A DNA stretch of 42,070 nt from Candidatus Melainabacteria bacterium (GTDB lineage: Bacteria; Cyanobacteriota; Vampirovibrionia; Gastranaerophilales; Gastranaerophilaceae): the NCBI GenBank assembly GCA_003258795.1, contig QHMH01000015.1, positions 1 to 42,070 on the forward strand, in the 5' to 3' direction. Position numbers and translations under genes: made by a program. Positions 23,325 to 32,585 of this stretch are shown piece by piece (positions within the stretch are counted from its first letter, which is position 1; each line of letters begins with the position of its first letter). The notes under the pieces are model-generated. The model was not told where the DNA came from. It was given only the letters and a program-made list of their open reading frames with translations, and ran no database searches.

Positions 23325-24647
23325 ACAGGCTGACACAAATGCTACCATTAACCAAAAGATAAATTGAACTTGCGGTCTAAAATAAATCGTATCAAAAAAT
23401 CCATGTACAATTACTGATAAAATTGAAATTAGAGCAACTACCGCAATAATTTGATTTTTTCCCCTCGAGTGTACATACCCAATAACAGCTTTAATAATAA
23501 AGAACAAAAATAAAAGGTAGGATATAAAAGCAAAGATTCCACTTTCAACCCACAATTCAGTAAAAACATTGTAAGTGCTCAAAGCATCAAATCCAGTTTT
23601 CATATATAATCCATAAATTTCTCTAAAATTCTTATTACCAACGCCAATTCCCAAAAGCCAATTGTCTTTAATCATCTGAAGTGCAGATTGATAAACATTC
23701 ATTCTAAAAGATGTAGAAGAATCCGCTCTTAATATAAAAACTGATAGAATCCTCGATCTTACAGAAGATATCAAAAATGCAGCACTTACAGAAATCAAAC
23801 TTGATATAGATACAATGTAAATATACAATTTCTTTAAAAAATCATTGTGTCGTTCGAAAACGATTTTTCCACAGTATAAAACAAAACATAACAAAGCAAA
23901 GAATAACGCAATATAAGAGCCCCTGCAACCGCTTGATATAAGTGCAATACTCGATATTGCAATTGCGAAAATTGAGCCTGCAATATATTTTTTATTGCTT
24001 AAAAACAAAATTGGAGCAAATAAAGCAGGAATTGCCGCAACAAGATATCCACCATAAAGGTTTGGATTGAAAGGCTTTATTGTACCATACACTCTTGTCA
24101 TAACATCTTCAGGGTTTACATAAGAAGTATCTTGCCAAGTCGAAATTGCATCTACACCATGGTAATGTTGATATATACCAACACATCCCTCAAAAAATGC
24201 ACATCCACCAATTAACAACATTGTCGGAAAAATAAGCTCAAAGTTCTTTCTGTAAAACTGAACCGCAGAAAAGAAAAATCCCATATAAATAACAGTTTTA
24301 GAAAACCCTTTTAAACTCAAAGCAAAAAGACTTGACCCAAAAAGACTTACAATTACAAATAAAAACCAAAATAATACAAAAGTTTCAAATTTGTTTAATT
24401 CAAATTTTTCTCCACTTTTTACAAACATTTTTAAAAACGTTAAACAAAAAGTAATGAAAGCAATTGCACCCAACATATCAGAAGAAGCAAATAAAGACCC
24501 AATAATTACTACAATAATGCTTAAGAAAATTAACTTATCAAGTACATCAGCAAGTTTTTTGCTAAAATCAAATTTTGCAAAAAATCCTTGTATCTTTGCC
24601 AATAAAAAATTTAAAGTTGAAATAAAAATTCCAGAATTATTGTTCAT
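23289..24647 (-). CDS. O-antigen ligase/polymerase family membrane protein (452 aa)
   Basis: About eleven to twelve membrane helices with a large periplasmic loop holding 'YGTIKPFNPNLYGGYL', then 'SSGCRGSYIALFFAL' and a second loop with 'SFRMNVYQSALQMIKDNWLL' and 'GIGVGNKNFREIY'. These are marks of the Wzy_C/WaaL/IctB superfamily. Members join O-antigen to lipid A-core or polymerise repeats; cyanobacterial IctB relatives have uncertain roles. The start is MNNNSGIF with AAGG 7 nt upstream. It overlaps the DUF4330-like gene by 11 nt. Operon mates (heptose kinase first) favour an LPS role. Confidence 0.85.
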   Translation of the reverse strand: MNNNSGIFISTLNFLLAKIQGFFAKFDFSKKLADVLDKLIFLSIIVVIIGSLFASSDMLGAIAFITFCLTFLKMFVKSGEKFELNKFETFVLFWFLFVIVSLFGSSLFALSLKGFSKTVIYMGFFFSAVQFYRKNFELIFPTMLLIGGCAFFEGCVGIYQHYHGVDAISTWQDTSYVNPEDVMTRVYGTIKPFNPNLYGGYLVAAIPALFAPILFLSNKKYIAGSIFAIAISSIALISSGCRGSYIALFFALLCFVLYCGKIVFERHNDFLKKLYIYIVSISSLISVSAAFLISSVRSRILSVFILRADSSTSFRMNVYQSALQMIKDNWLLGIGVGNKNFREIYGLYMKTGFDALSTYNVFTELWVESGIFAFISYLLFLFFIIKAVIGYVHSRGKNQIIAVVALISILSVIVHGFFDTIYFRPQVQFIFWLMVAFVSACLYPENNESCKE

Positions 24648-25149
24648 TTTTCGCCTTATCATACAAACCAATGTTTGATACAACTCCGTTTAACTTGTAA
24701 GATTGTCCTTCAAGCGTAATCGGCAAACCTATCTTAATTTTATTTCCACCTACAACAGCCCCATCTTTTGTAATCTGTGCCGTGTCAGTCAAAGTAACAA
24801 CTATATCATACATTCCATATTGAGAGTAATCCTCGTAAACAAAGCTTTTTCCATTCGATCTCAAATCTGGAATTACAATCTTCTTTGTATCAATTTTGCT
24901 ATCAAGAACTTCAACATCCGAATAAGGAACATTTCTAATCGTTATAAAAGTCTTTTCACCCTTTTTAATTGGATTTTCATTGGTAGTAAGTGTTACACCT
25001 CTCAAAAACACCTGAAAAACAATTTTTTCCGTAGCTTCAATTTGTTTTCCAGCAGTTTGTCTAATTTTTTTAAAAGTAATAAAACCAACAGCTAATGAAA
25101 GTATAATTACTAATAAAATAATGATATCTGTTAAACTTATTTTTTTCAT
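24637..25149 (-). CDS. DUF4330-like membrane-anchored protein (170 aa)
   Basis: One N-terminal membrane segment (residues 7-27, 'DIIILLVIILSLAVGFITF') and a beta-rich extracytoplasmic domain with 'FQVFLRGVTLTTNENPIKKG', 'NKIKIGLPITLEG' and a short tail. The layout matches DUF4330 proteins known from cyanobacteria and clostridia; function is unknown. It lies between the heptose kinase (ATGA overlap) and the O-antigen ligase (11-nt overlap), so a role in surface polysaccharide export or assembly is a fair inference. The family name is from pattern memory. Confidence 0.6.
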   Translation of the reverse strand: MKKISLTDIIILLVIILSLAVGFITFKKIRQTAGKQIEATEKIVFQVFLRGVTLTTNENPIKKGEKTFITIRNVPYSDVEVLDSKIDTKKIVIPDLRSNGKSFVYEDYSQYGMYDIVVTLTDTAQITKDGAVVGGNKIKIGLPITLEGQSYKLNGVVSNIGLYDKAKNEQ

Positions 25150-26153
25150 AGTTCAATTTTCTCCAACGTATTATAAATTTCTTTAATTGATGCAGTCGCA
25201 CATCCAAATTGTTTAATAACAATGCTTGCTGCAACATTTCCAATAACAGCGGCATCTTCAGGCTCTAAACCAATAGCAAGAGCAAGTGTATAAACAGCAG
25301 TAACAGTATCTCCAGCCCCTGTTACATCAAAAACCTCTGCCTTGTTGAACACAGGAATTTTAGTCATTTTTCTGTTTTTATAAACAACCATTCCCTTATC
25401 ACCACAAGTAATCAAAATAGATTTTGCTTTAGTTGCATCAGACAACATTTTTCCGGCTTTTTTAAAATCATCGTCACTCTTTAACTCAAAACCAACAGAT
25501 TTTTGTGTGTCAGGAAGATTTGGTGTCATAGATGTAACATTTTTATAGTTTTCAAGACATTTTTGAGCATCTACAACAACAACCTTTCCGCAACTATTAG
25601 CAAGCTCAATCGCATAATCAATAATCTTTTGAGTCAAAGTTCCAATATGATAATCCGAGATGATAACCGCATCACACAAAGGAATAGCCTTTTCAAGATT
25701 TTTAATAATTTTCTTTTCCGTCGCCTCACAAACCAATTCATTTGTTTGTCTATCAATTCTCACAATTTGTTGTGTAACAGATTGTGAGCAAGAACCAGAA
25801 ATTCTTGTTTTTGTGATAGTTTTTCTCTTTTTGTCCTTAACTATATACTTAGTTTCAATTTTTGCTTTTTTAAATGTATCTACAAGTTGAATACCATTAA
25901 AATCATCTCCAATTACACCAACAACAGCAACTTTGCCATTGTTAATTGCAGATGCGTTATGTGCAGCATTTGAAGCCCCACCCAAAATAAGTTTAGTATG
26001 TGTGTGTTGCAAAATAAGAACAGGAGCCTCTCTTGAAATTCTCTCTGTATCTCCGTAAATCATCTCATCAAGTGCTAAATCACCAACAACCAAAATTTTT
26101 GGTTGTGATAGTTTTTGTATTTCCTTTAATAAAAATTGTTTTTTCTCGTTCAT
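25146..26153 (-). CDS. rfaE1: D-glycero-beta-D-manno-heptose-7-phosphate kinase (335 aa)
   Basis: Adds the 1-phosphate in ADP-heptose synthesis for LPS core. It is a ribokinase-fold enzyme: 'ILVVGDLALDEMIYGDTERI' with 'REAPV', 'LGGASNAAHNASA', then 'DVTGAGDTVTAVYTLALAIG' with the catalytic Asp. Only the kinase domain is present; the adenylyltransferase half (RfaE2) found in fused HldE proteins is absent and should be encoded elsewhere. The start is MNEKKQF with GGGAG upstream. It heads the operon with the DUF4330-like and ligase genes, coupled by ATGA. Confidence 0.9.
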   Translation of the reverse strand: MNEKKQFLLKEIQKLSQPKILVVGDLALDEMIYGDTERISREAPVLILQHTHTKLILGGASNAAHNASAINNGKVAVVGVIGDDFNGIQLVDTFKKAKIETKYIVKDKKRKTITKTRISGSCSQSVTQQIVRIDRQTNELVCEATEKKIIKNLEKAIPLCDAVIISDYHIGTLTQKIIDYAIELANSCGKVVVVDAQKCLENYKNVTSMTPNLPDTQKSVGFELKSDDDFKKAGKMLSDATKAKSILITCGDKGMVVYKNRKMTKIPVFNKAEVFDVTGAGDTVTAVYTLALAIGLEPEDAAVIGNVAASIVIKQFGCATASIKEIYNTLEKIEL

Positions 26154-26178
26154 GATACTCCCGAATAACTGTAAGACC

Positions 26179-26206
26179 ATGTTAGTATGAAAAAAGTATT
26201 AGTCAA
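26179..26206 (-). promoter_or_regulatory. Promoter for rfaE1-DUF4330-ligase
   Basis: On the minus strand TTGACT (26206-26201), 16-bp spacer, TAACAT (26184-26179), about 25 bp ahead of the ATG at 26153. Confidence 0.5.
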
Positions 26207-26299
26207 AAAATAAATACAAATTAAAACAAATTTTGAAGATATTTGAAGTTTTATTAACAAAATAAGAAGACAAAATATTGAATTTATTTAATTTTGATG

Positions 26300-26445
26300 T
26301 AGTGTGGAGATAAGGGTTAAGACATCCACGTCATCCCGAGGGGGCGTAACCAGAGAGCGTGACCAAAAGGAAGCACTGGAAGAATAACGAAGTTCTCTAC
26401 AAGTGGCACAAAGCTAAAAACAAGACAGGAACACAGCGCAAGGGA
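26300..26445 (+). promoter_or_regulatory. GC-rich leader of unknown kind upstream of pgi
   Basis: The 297-bp gap before pgi is AT-rich for its first half, then about 140 bases are near half G+C, unlike every other gap here. It contains 'TCATCCCGAGGGGGCG', short paired segments (GTCA with GTGAC; AGAGA with TCTCT) and no reading frame. It could be a structured 5' leader, a small RNA or a decayed dispersed repeat. The start TCATCCCGAG resembles interspersed palindromic repeats in many bacteria. No known riboswitch was recognised. Confidence 0.35.
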
Positions 26446-26450
26446 TATTT

Positions 26451-27839
26451 ATGATAAAACTAAACTATGAAAATGTCGACGAAAAACTCGTAGGTCAAGA
26501 AAACGGTTTAAATATCGAGCAATGCTTTGATGAGTATAAAGATAGAATTGAGGAAATTATCACTGACCTAAATAAAAGAAAAGACAAAGCTGGTCAATGG
26601 CTTCAATGGATGAATTTAGGTTATAGGGAAGACACATTGTGGCTTGTAAAAGAATATGCCGCAATTGTTAAAGATAGATTTGAAAATGTTTTAGTTCTTG
26701 GAATAGGTGGTTCTGCTTTGGGTGGAATTGCAATGAGCGAAGCTCTATTAAAGCCTTATTGGAATATCTTAAGCTCACAACAGCGTGAAAATTATCCAAG
26801 AATTTTCTTTTTAGACAACATTGATCCTGATCAAATTAGTATGTTGTTGGAAACACTTAACCTTGAAAAAACTTTAGTAAACGTAATTACAAAATCAGGC
26901 ACAACAGCTGAAACAATGTCACAATATATGATTGTTGCAAAAATTTTGGAAGATAAACTCGGCGACAATTACAGAAGAAACATTGTTGTTACAACTGACA
27001 AAGAAGTAGGGCTTTTAAGACAGATTGCAAATCAAGAAGGTTACAAAACTTTTGTAATCCCTGATGATGTTGGCGGAAGATTTTCAGTATTTTCAGCAGT
27101 TGGTCTTTTGCCATTAGCTCTCGTTGGCATTGACATTGATGAAATAATAAACGGCATAAAAGATATGGATTTAGCGTTAAAAAACACTGATATCCGACAC
27201 AATATTGCAGCTCAAAACGCACTAATCCATTATCTTGCAGACACAAGAAAAAATAAAAAAATCGTTGTTATGATGCCATATTCATCAAGATTAAGATATG
27301 TCGCAGACTGGTTTGTTCAACTCTGGGCAGAGTCTTTAGGCAAAAATGTTGACAACAATGGTGTACGTAGAGAATTTGGAACAACACCTATAAAATCTTT
27401 AGGTGTAACTGACCAACACTCACAAATTCAACTTTACAATGAAGGACCTAATGACAAAATTATAAACTTTATCAGAGTTGAAGAATTTGATAAAACAGTT
27501 GAAATTCCACACGTATTTGAATACACCGGAATAGGTTATTTAGGCGGAAAGACAATTAACAGCCTTATAAATGCGGAAGCTGATGCAACAAAAGTTGCAC
27601 TAACAGATTTTAAACGACCAAACTTGACAATTTCTATTCCAAAAGTTGATGCATACAATGTTGCACAGTTGTTGTATATGCTTGAAGTTGAAACAGCTAT
27701 TGCTGGTGAATTATATAACATTAACACCTTCAACCAACCAGGGGTTGAGCAAGCGAAGAATTATACTTATGCTTTGATGGGTAGAGCTGGATATGAAGAT
27801 TCATCGAGAATGTTAAAAGAAAAACTTGCAACAGTTTAA
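26451..27839 (+). CDS. pgi: Glucose-6-phosphate isomerase (462 aa)
   Basis: Interconverts glucose-6-P and fructose-6-P. It has two SIS-type domains: 'VLGIGGSALGGIAMSEALL' (about 83-101), 'ITKSGTTAETMSQYM', 'VGGRFSVFSAVGLLPLAL', the catalytic Glu in 'WAESLGKN', and His in 'TDQHSQIQLYNEGP'. The length is the short Bacillus-like form, not the 550-aa enterobacterial one. AAGGGA lies before the ATG. The stop shares TTAA with the convergent Cys-rich gene. An unusual GC-rich leader precedes it. Confidence 0.96.
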   Translation: MIKLNYENVDEKLVGQENGLNIEQCFDEYKDRIEEIITDLNKRKDKAGQWLQWMNLGYREDTLWLVKEYAAIVKDRFENVLVLGIGGSALGGIAMSEALLKPYWNILSSQQRENYPRIFFLDNIDPDQISMLLETLNLEKTLVNVITKSGTTAETMSQYMIVAKILEDKLGDNYRRNIVVTTDKEVGLLRQIANQEGYKTFVIPDDVGGRFSVFSAVGLLPLALVGIDIDEIINGIKDMDLALKNTDIRHNIAAQNALIHYLADTRKNKKIVVMMPYSSRLRYVADWFVQLWAESLGKNVDNNGVRREFGTTPIKSLGVTDQHSQIQLYNEGPNDKIINFIRVEEFDKTVEIPHVFEYTGIGYLGGKTINSLINAEADATKVALTDFKRPNLTISIPKVDAYNVAQLLYMLEVETAIAGELYNINTFNQPGVEQAKNYTYALMGRAGYEDSSRMLKEKLATV

Positions 27840-28150
27840 TTTCTTGAATTTTTCTCATCCTGCTTTATAAAATCGCACATAACTTGTAGACGTTTATCTT
27901 CGTACTTGTCGATTAAATCTTCAATTTTGTTGATTTTACCAAGTTCGAAACCTGCCTCTGCGTACAAAACACAATCATTGCATAATCTGTAATCGTTGTA
28001 TTGTATAGAACCTGCAAGAGATTTGCACTCCCCACAGCAATCACAATCAAACATTTCGAATTCCAAAGAAGGATCTTCCTCCAAATCGTCAAGCCTCATT
28101 TGCTCAACTACTTTTTGCATCTCTTTAATTGTTTTTAATTCATCCTTCAT
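27836..28150 (-). CDS. Small Cys-rich, probably zinc-binding protein (104 aa)
   Basis: A central cluster 'FDCDCCGECKSLAG' and, some 17 residues later, 'YRLCNDCVLYAEAG' provide six Cys in a CxCCxxC...CxxC layout, like a zinc ribbon. The flanks are helical and highly charged. There is no signal peptide. It starts on the pdxJ stop (ATGA), so it is made with PdxJ. Metal binding is inferred from Cys spacing. The family is not recognised. Confidence 0.68.
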   Translation of the reverse strand: MKDELKTIKEMQKVVEQMRLDDLEEDPSLEFEMFDCDCCGECKSLAGSIQYNDYRLCNDCVLYAEAGFELGKINKIEDLIDKYEDKRLQVMCDFIKQDEKNSRN

Positions 28151-28857
28151 TTTATCAATTCTTTCATTTCTCTAACTGCCTGTTCTAAACCAACAAAAAT
28201 TGCTCTTGAAATTATAGTATGACCAATGTTCAACTCAATCAAATTTGGAATTTCATGCATTCTTTTAACATTTTGATAATTCAAACCATGTCCCGCATTA
28301 ACTTTAAGTCCAAGTTTTTGAGCGTAATGTGCAGCATTTTTCAATTTTAAAAATTCTTTTTCTTCATCCACACTGCCATAAGCATTAGCAAATGCACCGG
28401 TATGAAGTTCGATAAATGGTGCATTAGTTTTAGCTGCGGCCTCAATTTGTTTAAAATCTGGATCGATAAATAAACTTACTGCAATATTAGCATCAATCAA
28501 AGGTTTTACAAATTTTATTGCCCTGTCCAATTGACCTGCAACATCAAGTCCGCCTTCTGTCGTAACTTCTTGCCTGTTTTCAGGAACAATACAACACGCA
28601 TCAGGTCTAATCTCAAGTGCAATCTTTTGCATTTCGTCAGTCATTGCCATTTCAAGATTAAGACGTGTCATAATTTTATCTTTAATTGACTTCACATCGA
28701 TATCTTTGATGTGTCGTCTATCTTCTCTCAAATGAGTTGTAATTCCTGAAACATCACATTTTTCACAAATTTTTGCAGCCTCGAGAACATCTGGTTCTAC
28801 CCCGCCTCTTGCGTTACGTAAAGTTGCAACATGGTCAATATTTACTCCAAGTAACAT
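28147..28857 (-). CDS. pdxJ: Pyridoxine 5'-phosphate synthase (236 aa)
   Basis: Closes the ring of vitamin B6 from 1-deoxyxylulose-5-P and an amino-ketone phosphate. It is a TIM barrel with 'LGVNIDHVATLRNARGG', 'GITTHLREDRRHI', 'VPENRQEVTTEGGLDV', 'ELHTGAFA' and 'NAGHGLNYQNV'. Length is normal. AAGGAG stands before the ATG. It depends on deoxyxylulose-5-P, the product expected from the dxs-like gene at 37.8 kb. The downstream Cys-rich gene is coupled by ATGA. Confidence 0.97.
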   Translation of the reverse strand: MLLGVNIDHVATLRNARGGVEPDVLEAAKICEKCDVSGITTHLREDRRHIKDIDVKSIKDKIMTRLNLEMAMTDEMQKIALEIRPDACCIVPENRQEVTTEGGLDVAGQLDRAIKFVKPLIDANIAVSLFIDPDFKQIEAAAKTNAPFIELHTGAFANAYGSVDEEKEFLKLKNAAHYAQKLGLKVNAGHGLNYQNVKRMHEIPNLIELNIGHTIISRAIFVGLEQAVREMKELIK

Positions 28858-28915
28858 AAAATTCTCCTTTCAAGAAAAACATATCTCTCAAAGAGTATAT
28901 CTTTTTAAAATCTTT

Positions 28916-28944
28916 TTGTCAAAAGTTTTTGTTTGTATTATCAT
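28916..28944 (+). promoter_or_regulatory. Promoter of nifJ
   Basis: TTGTCA (28916-28921), 17-bp spacer, TATCAT (28939-28944), 43 bp ahead of the ATG. AAGGAGGT is a near-ideal ribosome site, in keeping with high expression. Confidence 0.7.
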
Positions 28945-28987
28945 TTGATTATGACAGGAAAGGAATAGCGAATAAGGAGGTTATCGT

Positions 28988-31900
28988 ATGTCAGGAAAGA
29001 CTATAACAGTCGATGGTAACTATGCTGCAGCTCACGTTGCGTATGCATTGAGTGAAGTTTCAGCAATTTACCCGATTACCCCTTCTTCAACCATGGGTGA
29101 ATGGGTTGATGAATGGGCATCACAACACAAGAAAAATATTTGGGGCAAGGAAGTAACTGTTGCTGAAATGCAATCTGAAGCAGGTGCAGCAGGTGCAGTA
29201 CACGGTTCACTTGCAGCAGGAAGTTTGACTTCAACATATACTGCATCACAAGGTTTGCTTTTGATGATTCCAGTTATGCACAAAGTAGCAGGGGAAATGC
29301 TTCCTCACGTAATTCACGTATCTGCTCGTGCATTGGCAGCTCAATCATTGGCAATTTTTGGTGATCACACAGACGTTATGGGTTGCAGAAATACAGGTTA
29401 TGCAATGCTTGCTGCTAACTCAGTTCAAGAAGAAATGGATATGGCATTAGTTGCTCACCTTTCTACTTACAAAGCAAAAGTTCCATTCTTGCAATTCTTT
29501 GATGGTTTTAGAACTTCTCACGAAATCCACAAAATTGAAGAAATTTCATACGAAGATATTGCAAAACTTGTAGAACCAGAATATATCGAAGAATTTAGAG
29601 CAAGAGCTCTTCGTCCAGAAGCTCCTGTATGTAAGGTTGGTGCACAAAACACTGACGTATACTTCCAAGGACGTGAAACAGTTAACAAATATTATGAAGC
29701 TGTTCCAGACATCGTTCAAGAATATATGGACAAGGTTGCAAAAGTTACAGGTCGTCAATATCATCCATTCGATTATGTTGGTGCTCCAGATGCAACTGAC
29801 GTTATTGTTGCAATAGGTTCAGGATGTGAAACAATTGAAGAAACAATTGAATACTTGAACGAAAAGAGAGGTACTAAATACGGTTTGGTTAAAGTTAGAC
29901 TTTACAGACCATTTGATACAAAACGTTTCAAAGAAGCTCTTCCAGAATCTGTTAAACGTATTGCAGTTCTTGACAGAACTAAAGAACCTGGTTCAATCGG
30001 TGAACCATTATACTTGGATGTTGTTGCAGCATTGGAAAACAGCGGTTTGACAATTATTGGCGGACGTTATGGATTATCTTCAAAAGAATTTACTCCATCA
30101 ATGGTTTACGCTATATATAAACATTTGGAAAACAATGGATTCCACGGATTTACAGTTGGTATTGAAGATGATGTAACTCACAAATCATTGAAAGTTGAAG
30201 AACACATTGTTACAGAACCAGAAGGAACTACAAACTGTATGTTCTGGGGATTAGGTTCTGACGGTACTGTAGGCGCAAACAAAAACTCTATTAAGATTAT
30301 TGGTCAATATACAAACAAAGATGCACAAGCATACTTTGCTTATGACTCTAAAAAATCTTTTGGTGTAACAGTATCACACTTACGTTTTGGCGACAGACCA
30401 ATCAAATCAACTTACTTGATTACAGCTCCAGACTTTGTATCTTGCTCTGCACATGCATACATTGGAAGATATGATTTGTTGAAGGGTATCAAGGAAGGTG
30501 GAACATTCTTGTTAAACAGCCCTTATACAAAGGATGAAGCATTTGCTCATTTAACAAGAGATATGCAAGAAACAATCATCAACAAACACATCAAGTTCTA
30601 CAACGTTGATGCTGAAAAGCTTATCAAACAACAACCAGGTTTGAGAGGTAAAGGTGCAAACACAGTTATGATGGTTGCATACTTCAAAGTTTCAGGTATC
30701 ATCCCATTTGAACAAGCTCTTGAAGGTATGAGAGAAATGACAAAGAAAACTTTCAAGAAAAAAGGCGACGATGTTGTTAATATGAACCTTGCACTTATTG
30801 ATGCAGCAATTGATGCTTGCGAAGAAGTTGTAATTCCTGCAAGTCTTGACGGAGTTTGTGCTGCAGAAGAAGTTAAATTGATTCCTGATAATGCGTCAGA
30901 CTTTGCTAAAAAGATTATCGAACCATCAATGAGACAAAAAGGTGATGATATTCCAGTTTCAGCAATGAGCGTTGATGGTGTAATTCCAACTGGAACAGCT
31001 TGTCTTGAAAAGAGAGGAATTGCTCCAAGAGTACCTCATTGGAACAGTGAAAATTGTATCCAATGTGGAATTTGTGCATCAGCATGTCCTCACGCTGCAA
31101 TCAGAACAAAATTGTTTGAAGCTGATACATTGAAAAATGCTCCAGAAAGCTTCAACACAATTGATGCAAGACCAAACGCAAACGGCGAAAAATTCAAAGT
31201 TCAAGTTTACTGCAAAGATTGTACTGGATGTGGTGTTTGCTTGGATCAATGTCCTGCAAATAAAAACCCTGAAAAACAAGCTTTGACTTGGTCAACAATT
31301 GAAAAAGAAGAAGAAGCTTGTGAAATGGTTAACGAAAACTTCTTTGATGAAGCTCCAGACAACGTAATGGGTAAAAACACAACAAAAACAATTAAGGGTG
31401 CAATGCTCAAGAAACCGTTGTTCGAATTCTCTGGTGCATGTGCTGGTTGTGGAGAAACTCCATATGTTAAATTGGTTTCTCAATTGTTCGGTGAAAACGC
31501 AATTGTTGCAAACGCAACTGGATGTTCTTCAATCTACTCTGGAACATTCCCAACAATTCCTTATACAAAAACTAAAGAAGGCAGAGGTCCAGCTTGGGCA
31601 AACTCATTGTTTGAAGACAACGCTGAATTTGGTTTTGGTATGAGATTGGCAGTGGATTCTAACAGAAATCTTTTGAAGATTTATGTTGACAAAATTCTTG
31701 CCAAGGAAGATGCTCCACAAGACTTGAAAGAAGCTCTTGAAGGCGCACTTGCTCATTGGGATAACTCAAAAACAGAAGAAGCAATTGAAGCACAAAACAA
31801 AGCAAAAGCTTTGATTGACAAATATGCAAAAGAATGCGGATGTGAAACAATCAAGAAAGTAAAAGAACTTGAAGATTACTTCACAGACAAATCTATTTGG

Positions 31901-32524
31901 ATTATCGGTGGTGATGGATGGGCTAACGATATCGGATACGGCGGTATTGACCACGTTTTAGCACAAGACAAAAACGTAAATATCCTTGTTCTTGATACCG
32001 AAGTTTACTCAAACACTGGTGGTCAATCATCTAAATCTACACCAACAGCAGCAGTTGCAAAATTCGCTACTGGCGGTAAGAGAACATACAAGAAAAACAT
32101 GGGCTTGATGAGTATGTCTTATGGTTACGTTTATGTTGCATCAGTTGCATTGGGTGCTGACAGAAACCAAACATTGAAAGCATTCCAAGAAGCTGAAGCA
32201 TACAATGGACCATCAATCATCTTCGCTTATGCACCTTGTATCGCTCACGGTATCGACATGAGCAAAACTCAAACTGAACAAAAACGTGCAGTTGAAGCAG
32301 GATACTTCCCACTTTACAGATACAATCCTGCATCAGAAACACCATTCAGTTGGGATGCAAAAGCTCCTACCGGAAACTATCAAGACTTCATTAAGAGTGA
32401 AGGAAGATACAAATCCTTGATGAAGACAAACCCAGAAGCTGCAGATGCACTTTATGCGCAAGCAGAAAAAGATGCAGCTCAAAGAATGTCTGTATATCAA
32501 GCAGTAGGAACATTGATGAAATAG
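28988..32524 (+). CDS. nifJ: Pyruvate:ferredoxin (flavodoxin) oxidoreductase (1178 aa)
   Basis: Oxidises pyruvate to acetyl-CoA and CO2, giving electrons to ferredoxin; a key anaerobic enzyme. All domains are fused as in the homodimeric form. The N-terminal domain has 'VSAIYPITPSSTMGEWVDEW'. A ferredoxin-like insert has two 4Fe-4S sites: CIQCGICASACP near residue 689 and 'CKDCTGCGVCLDQCP' near 741. The TPP domain has 'CAGCGETPYVKL' near 817 and 'GGDGWANDIGYGG' near 974, with the metal motif continuing in 'TEVYSNTGGQSSK'. Length is full. Leu codons are mostly TTG and Ala GCA, a smoother usage than in neighbours, as expected for a very abundant protein. A strong terminator follows. Confidence 0.98.
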   Translation: MSGKTITVDGNYAAAHVAYALSEVSAIYPITPSSTMGEWVDEWASQHKKNIWGKEVTVAEMQSEAGAAGAVHGSLAAGSLTSTYTASQGLLLMIPVMHKVAGEMLPHVIHVSARALAAQSLAIFGDHTDVMGCRNTGYAMLAANSVQEEMDMALVAHLSTYKAKVPFLQFFDGFRTSHEIHKIEEISYEDIAKLVEPEYIEEFRARALRPEAPVCKVGAQNTDVYFQGRETVNKYYEAVPDIVQEYMDKVAKVTGRQYHPFDYVGAPDATDVIVAIGSGCETIEETIEYLNEKRGTKYGLVKVRLYRPFDTKRFKEALPESVKRIAVLDRTKEPGSIGEPLYLDVVAALENSGLTIIGGRYGLSSKEFTPSMVYAIYKHLENNGFHGFTVGIEDDVTHKSLKVEEHIVTEPEGTTNCMFWGLGSDGTVGANKNSIKIIGQYTNKDAQAYFAYDSKKSFGVTVSHLRFGDRPIKSTYLITAPDFVSCSAHAYIGRYDLLKGIKEGGTFLLNSPYTKDEAFAHLTRDMQETIINKHIKFYNVDAEKLIKQQPGLRGKGANTVMMVAYFKVSGIIPFEQALEGMREMTKKTFKKKGDDVVNMNLALIDAAIDACEEVVIPASLDGVCAAEEVKLIPDNASDFAKKIIEPSMRQKGDDIPVSAMSVDGVIPTGTACLEKRGIAPRVPHWNSENCIQCGICASACPHAAIRTKLFEADTLKNAPESFNTIDARPNANGEKFKVQVYCKDCTGCGVCLDQCPANKNPEKQALTWSTIEKEEEACEMVNENFFDEAPDNVMGKNTTKTIKGAMLKKPLFEFSGACAGCGETPYVKLVSQLFGENAIVANATGCSSIYSGTFPTIPYTKTKEGRGPAWANSLFEDNAEFGFGMRLAVDSNRNLLKIYVDKILAKEDAPQDLKEALEGALAHWDNSKTEEAIEAQNKAKALIDKYAKECGCETIKKVKELEDYFTDKSIWIIGGDGWANDIGYGGIDHVLAQDKNVNILVLDTEVYSNTGGQSSKSTPTAAVAKFATGGKRTYKKNMGLMSMSYGYVYVASVALGADRNQTLKAFQEAEAYNGPSIIFAYAPCIAHGIDMSKTQTEQKRAVEAGYFPLYRYNPASETPFSWDAKAPTGNYQDFIKSEGRYKSLMKTNPEAADALYAQAEKDAAQRMSVYQAVGTLMK

Positions 32525-32540
32525 TCAATTTCGACGCAGA

Positions 32541-32575
32541 AAAAAGCGAGGGTTTTTCAAACCCTCGCTTTTTTT
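32541..32575. terminator. Strong bidirectional terminator between nifJ and the 778-aa gene
   Basis: An 11-bp perfect stem AGCGAGGGTTT/AAACCCTCGCT (32545-32555 with 32559-32569) has a 3-nt loop, flanked by A-run and T-run on both sides, so it works in both directions. Confidence 0.92.
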
Positions 32576-32585
32576 ATCAAAACAA

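Noticed and set aside
26300..26450. glmS ribozyme or known riboswitch upstream of pgi
   Set aside because: The conserved core sequences of the classes I know are absent.
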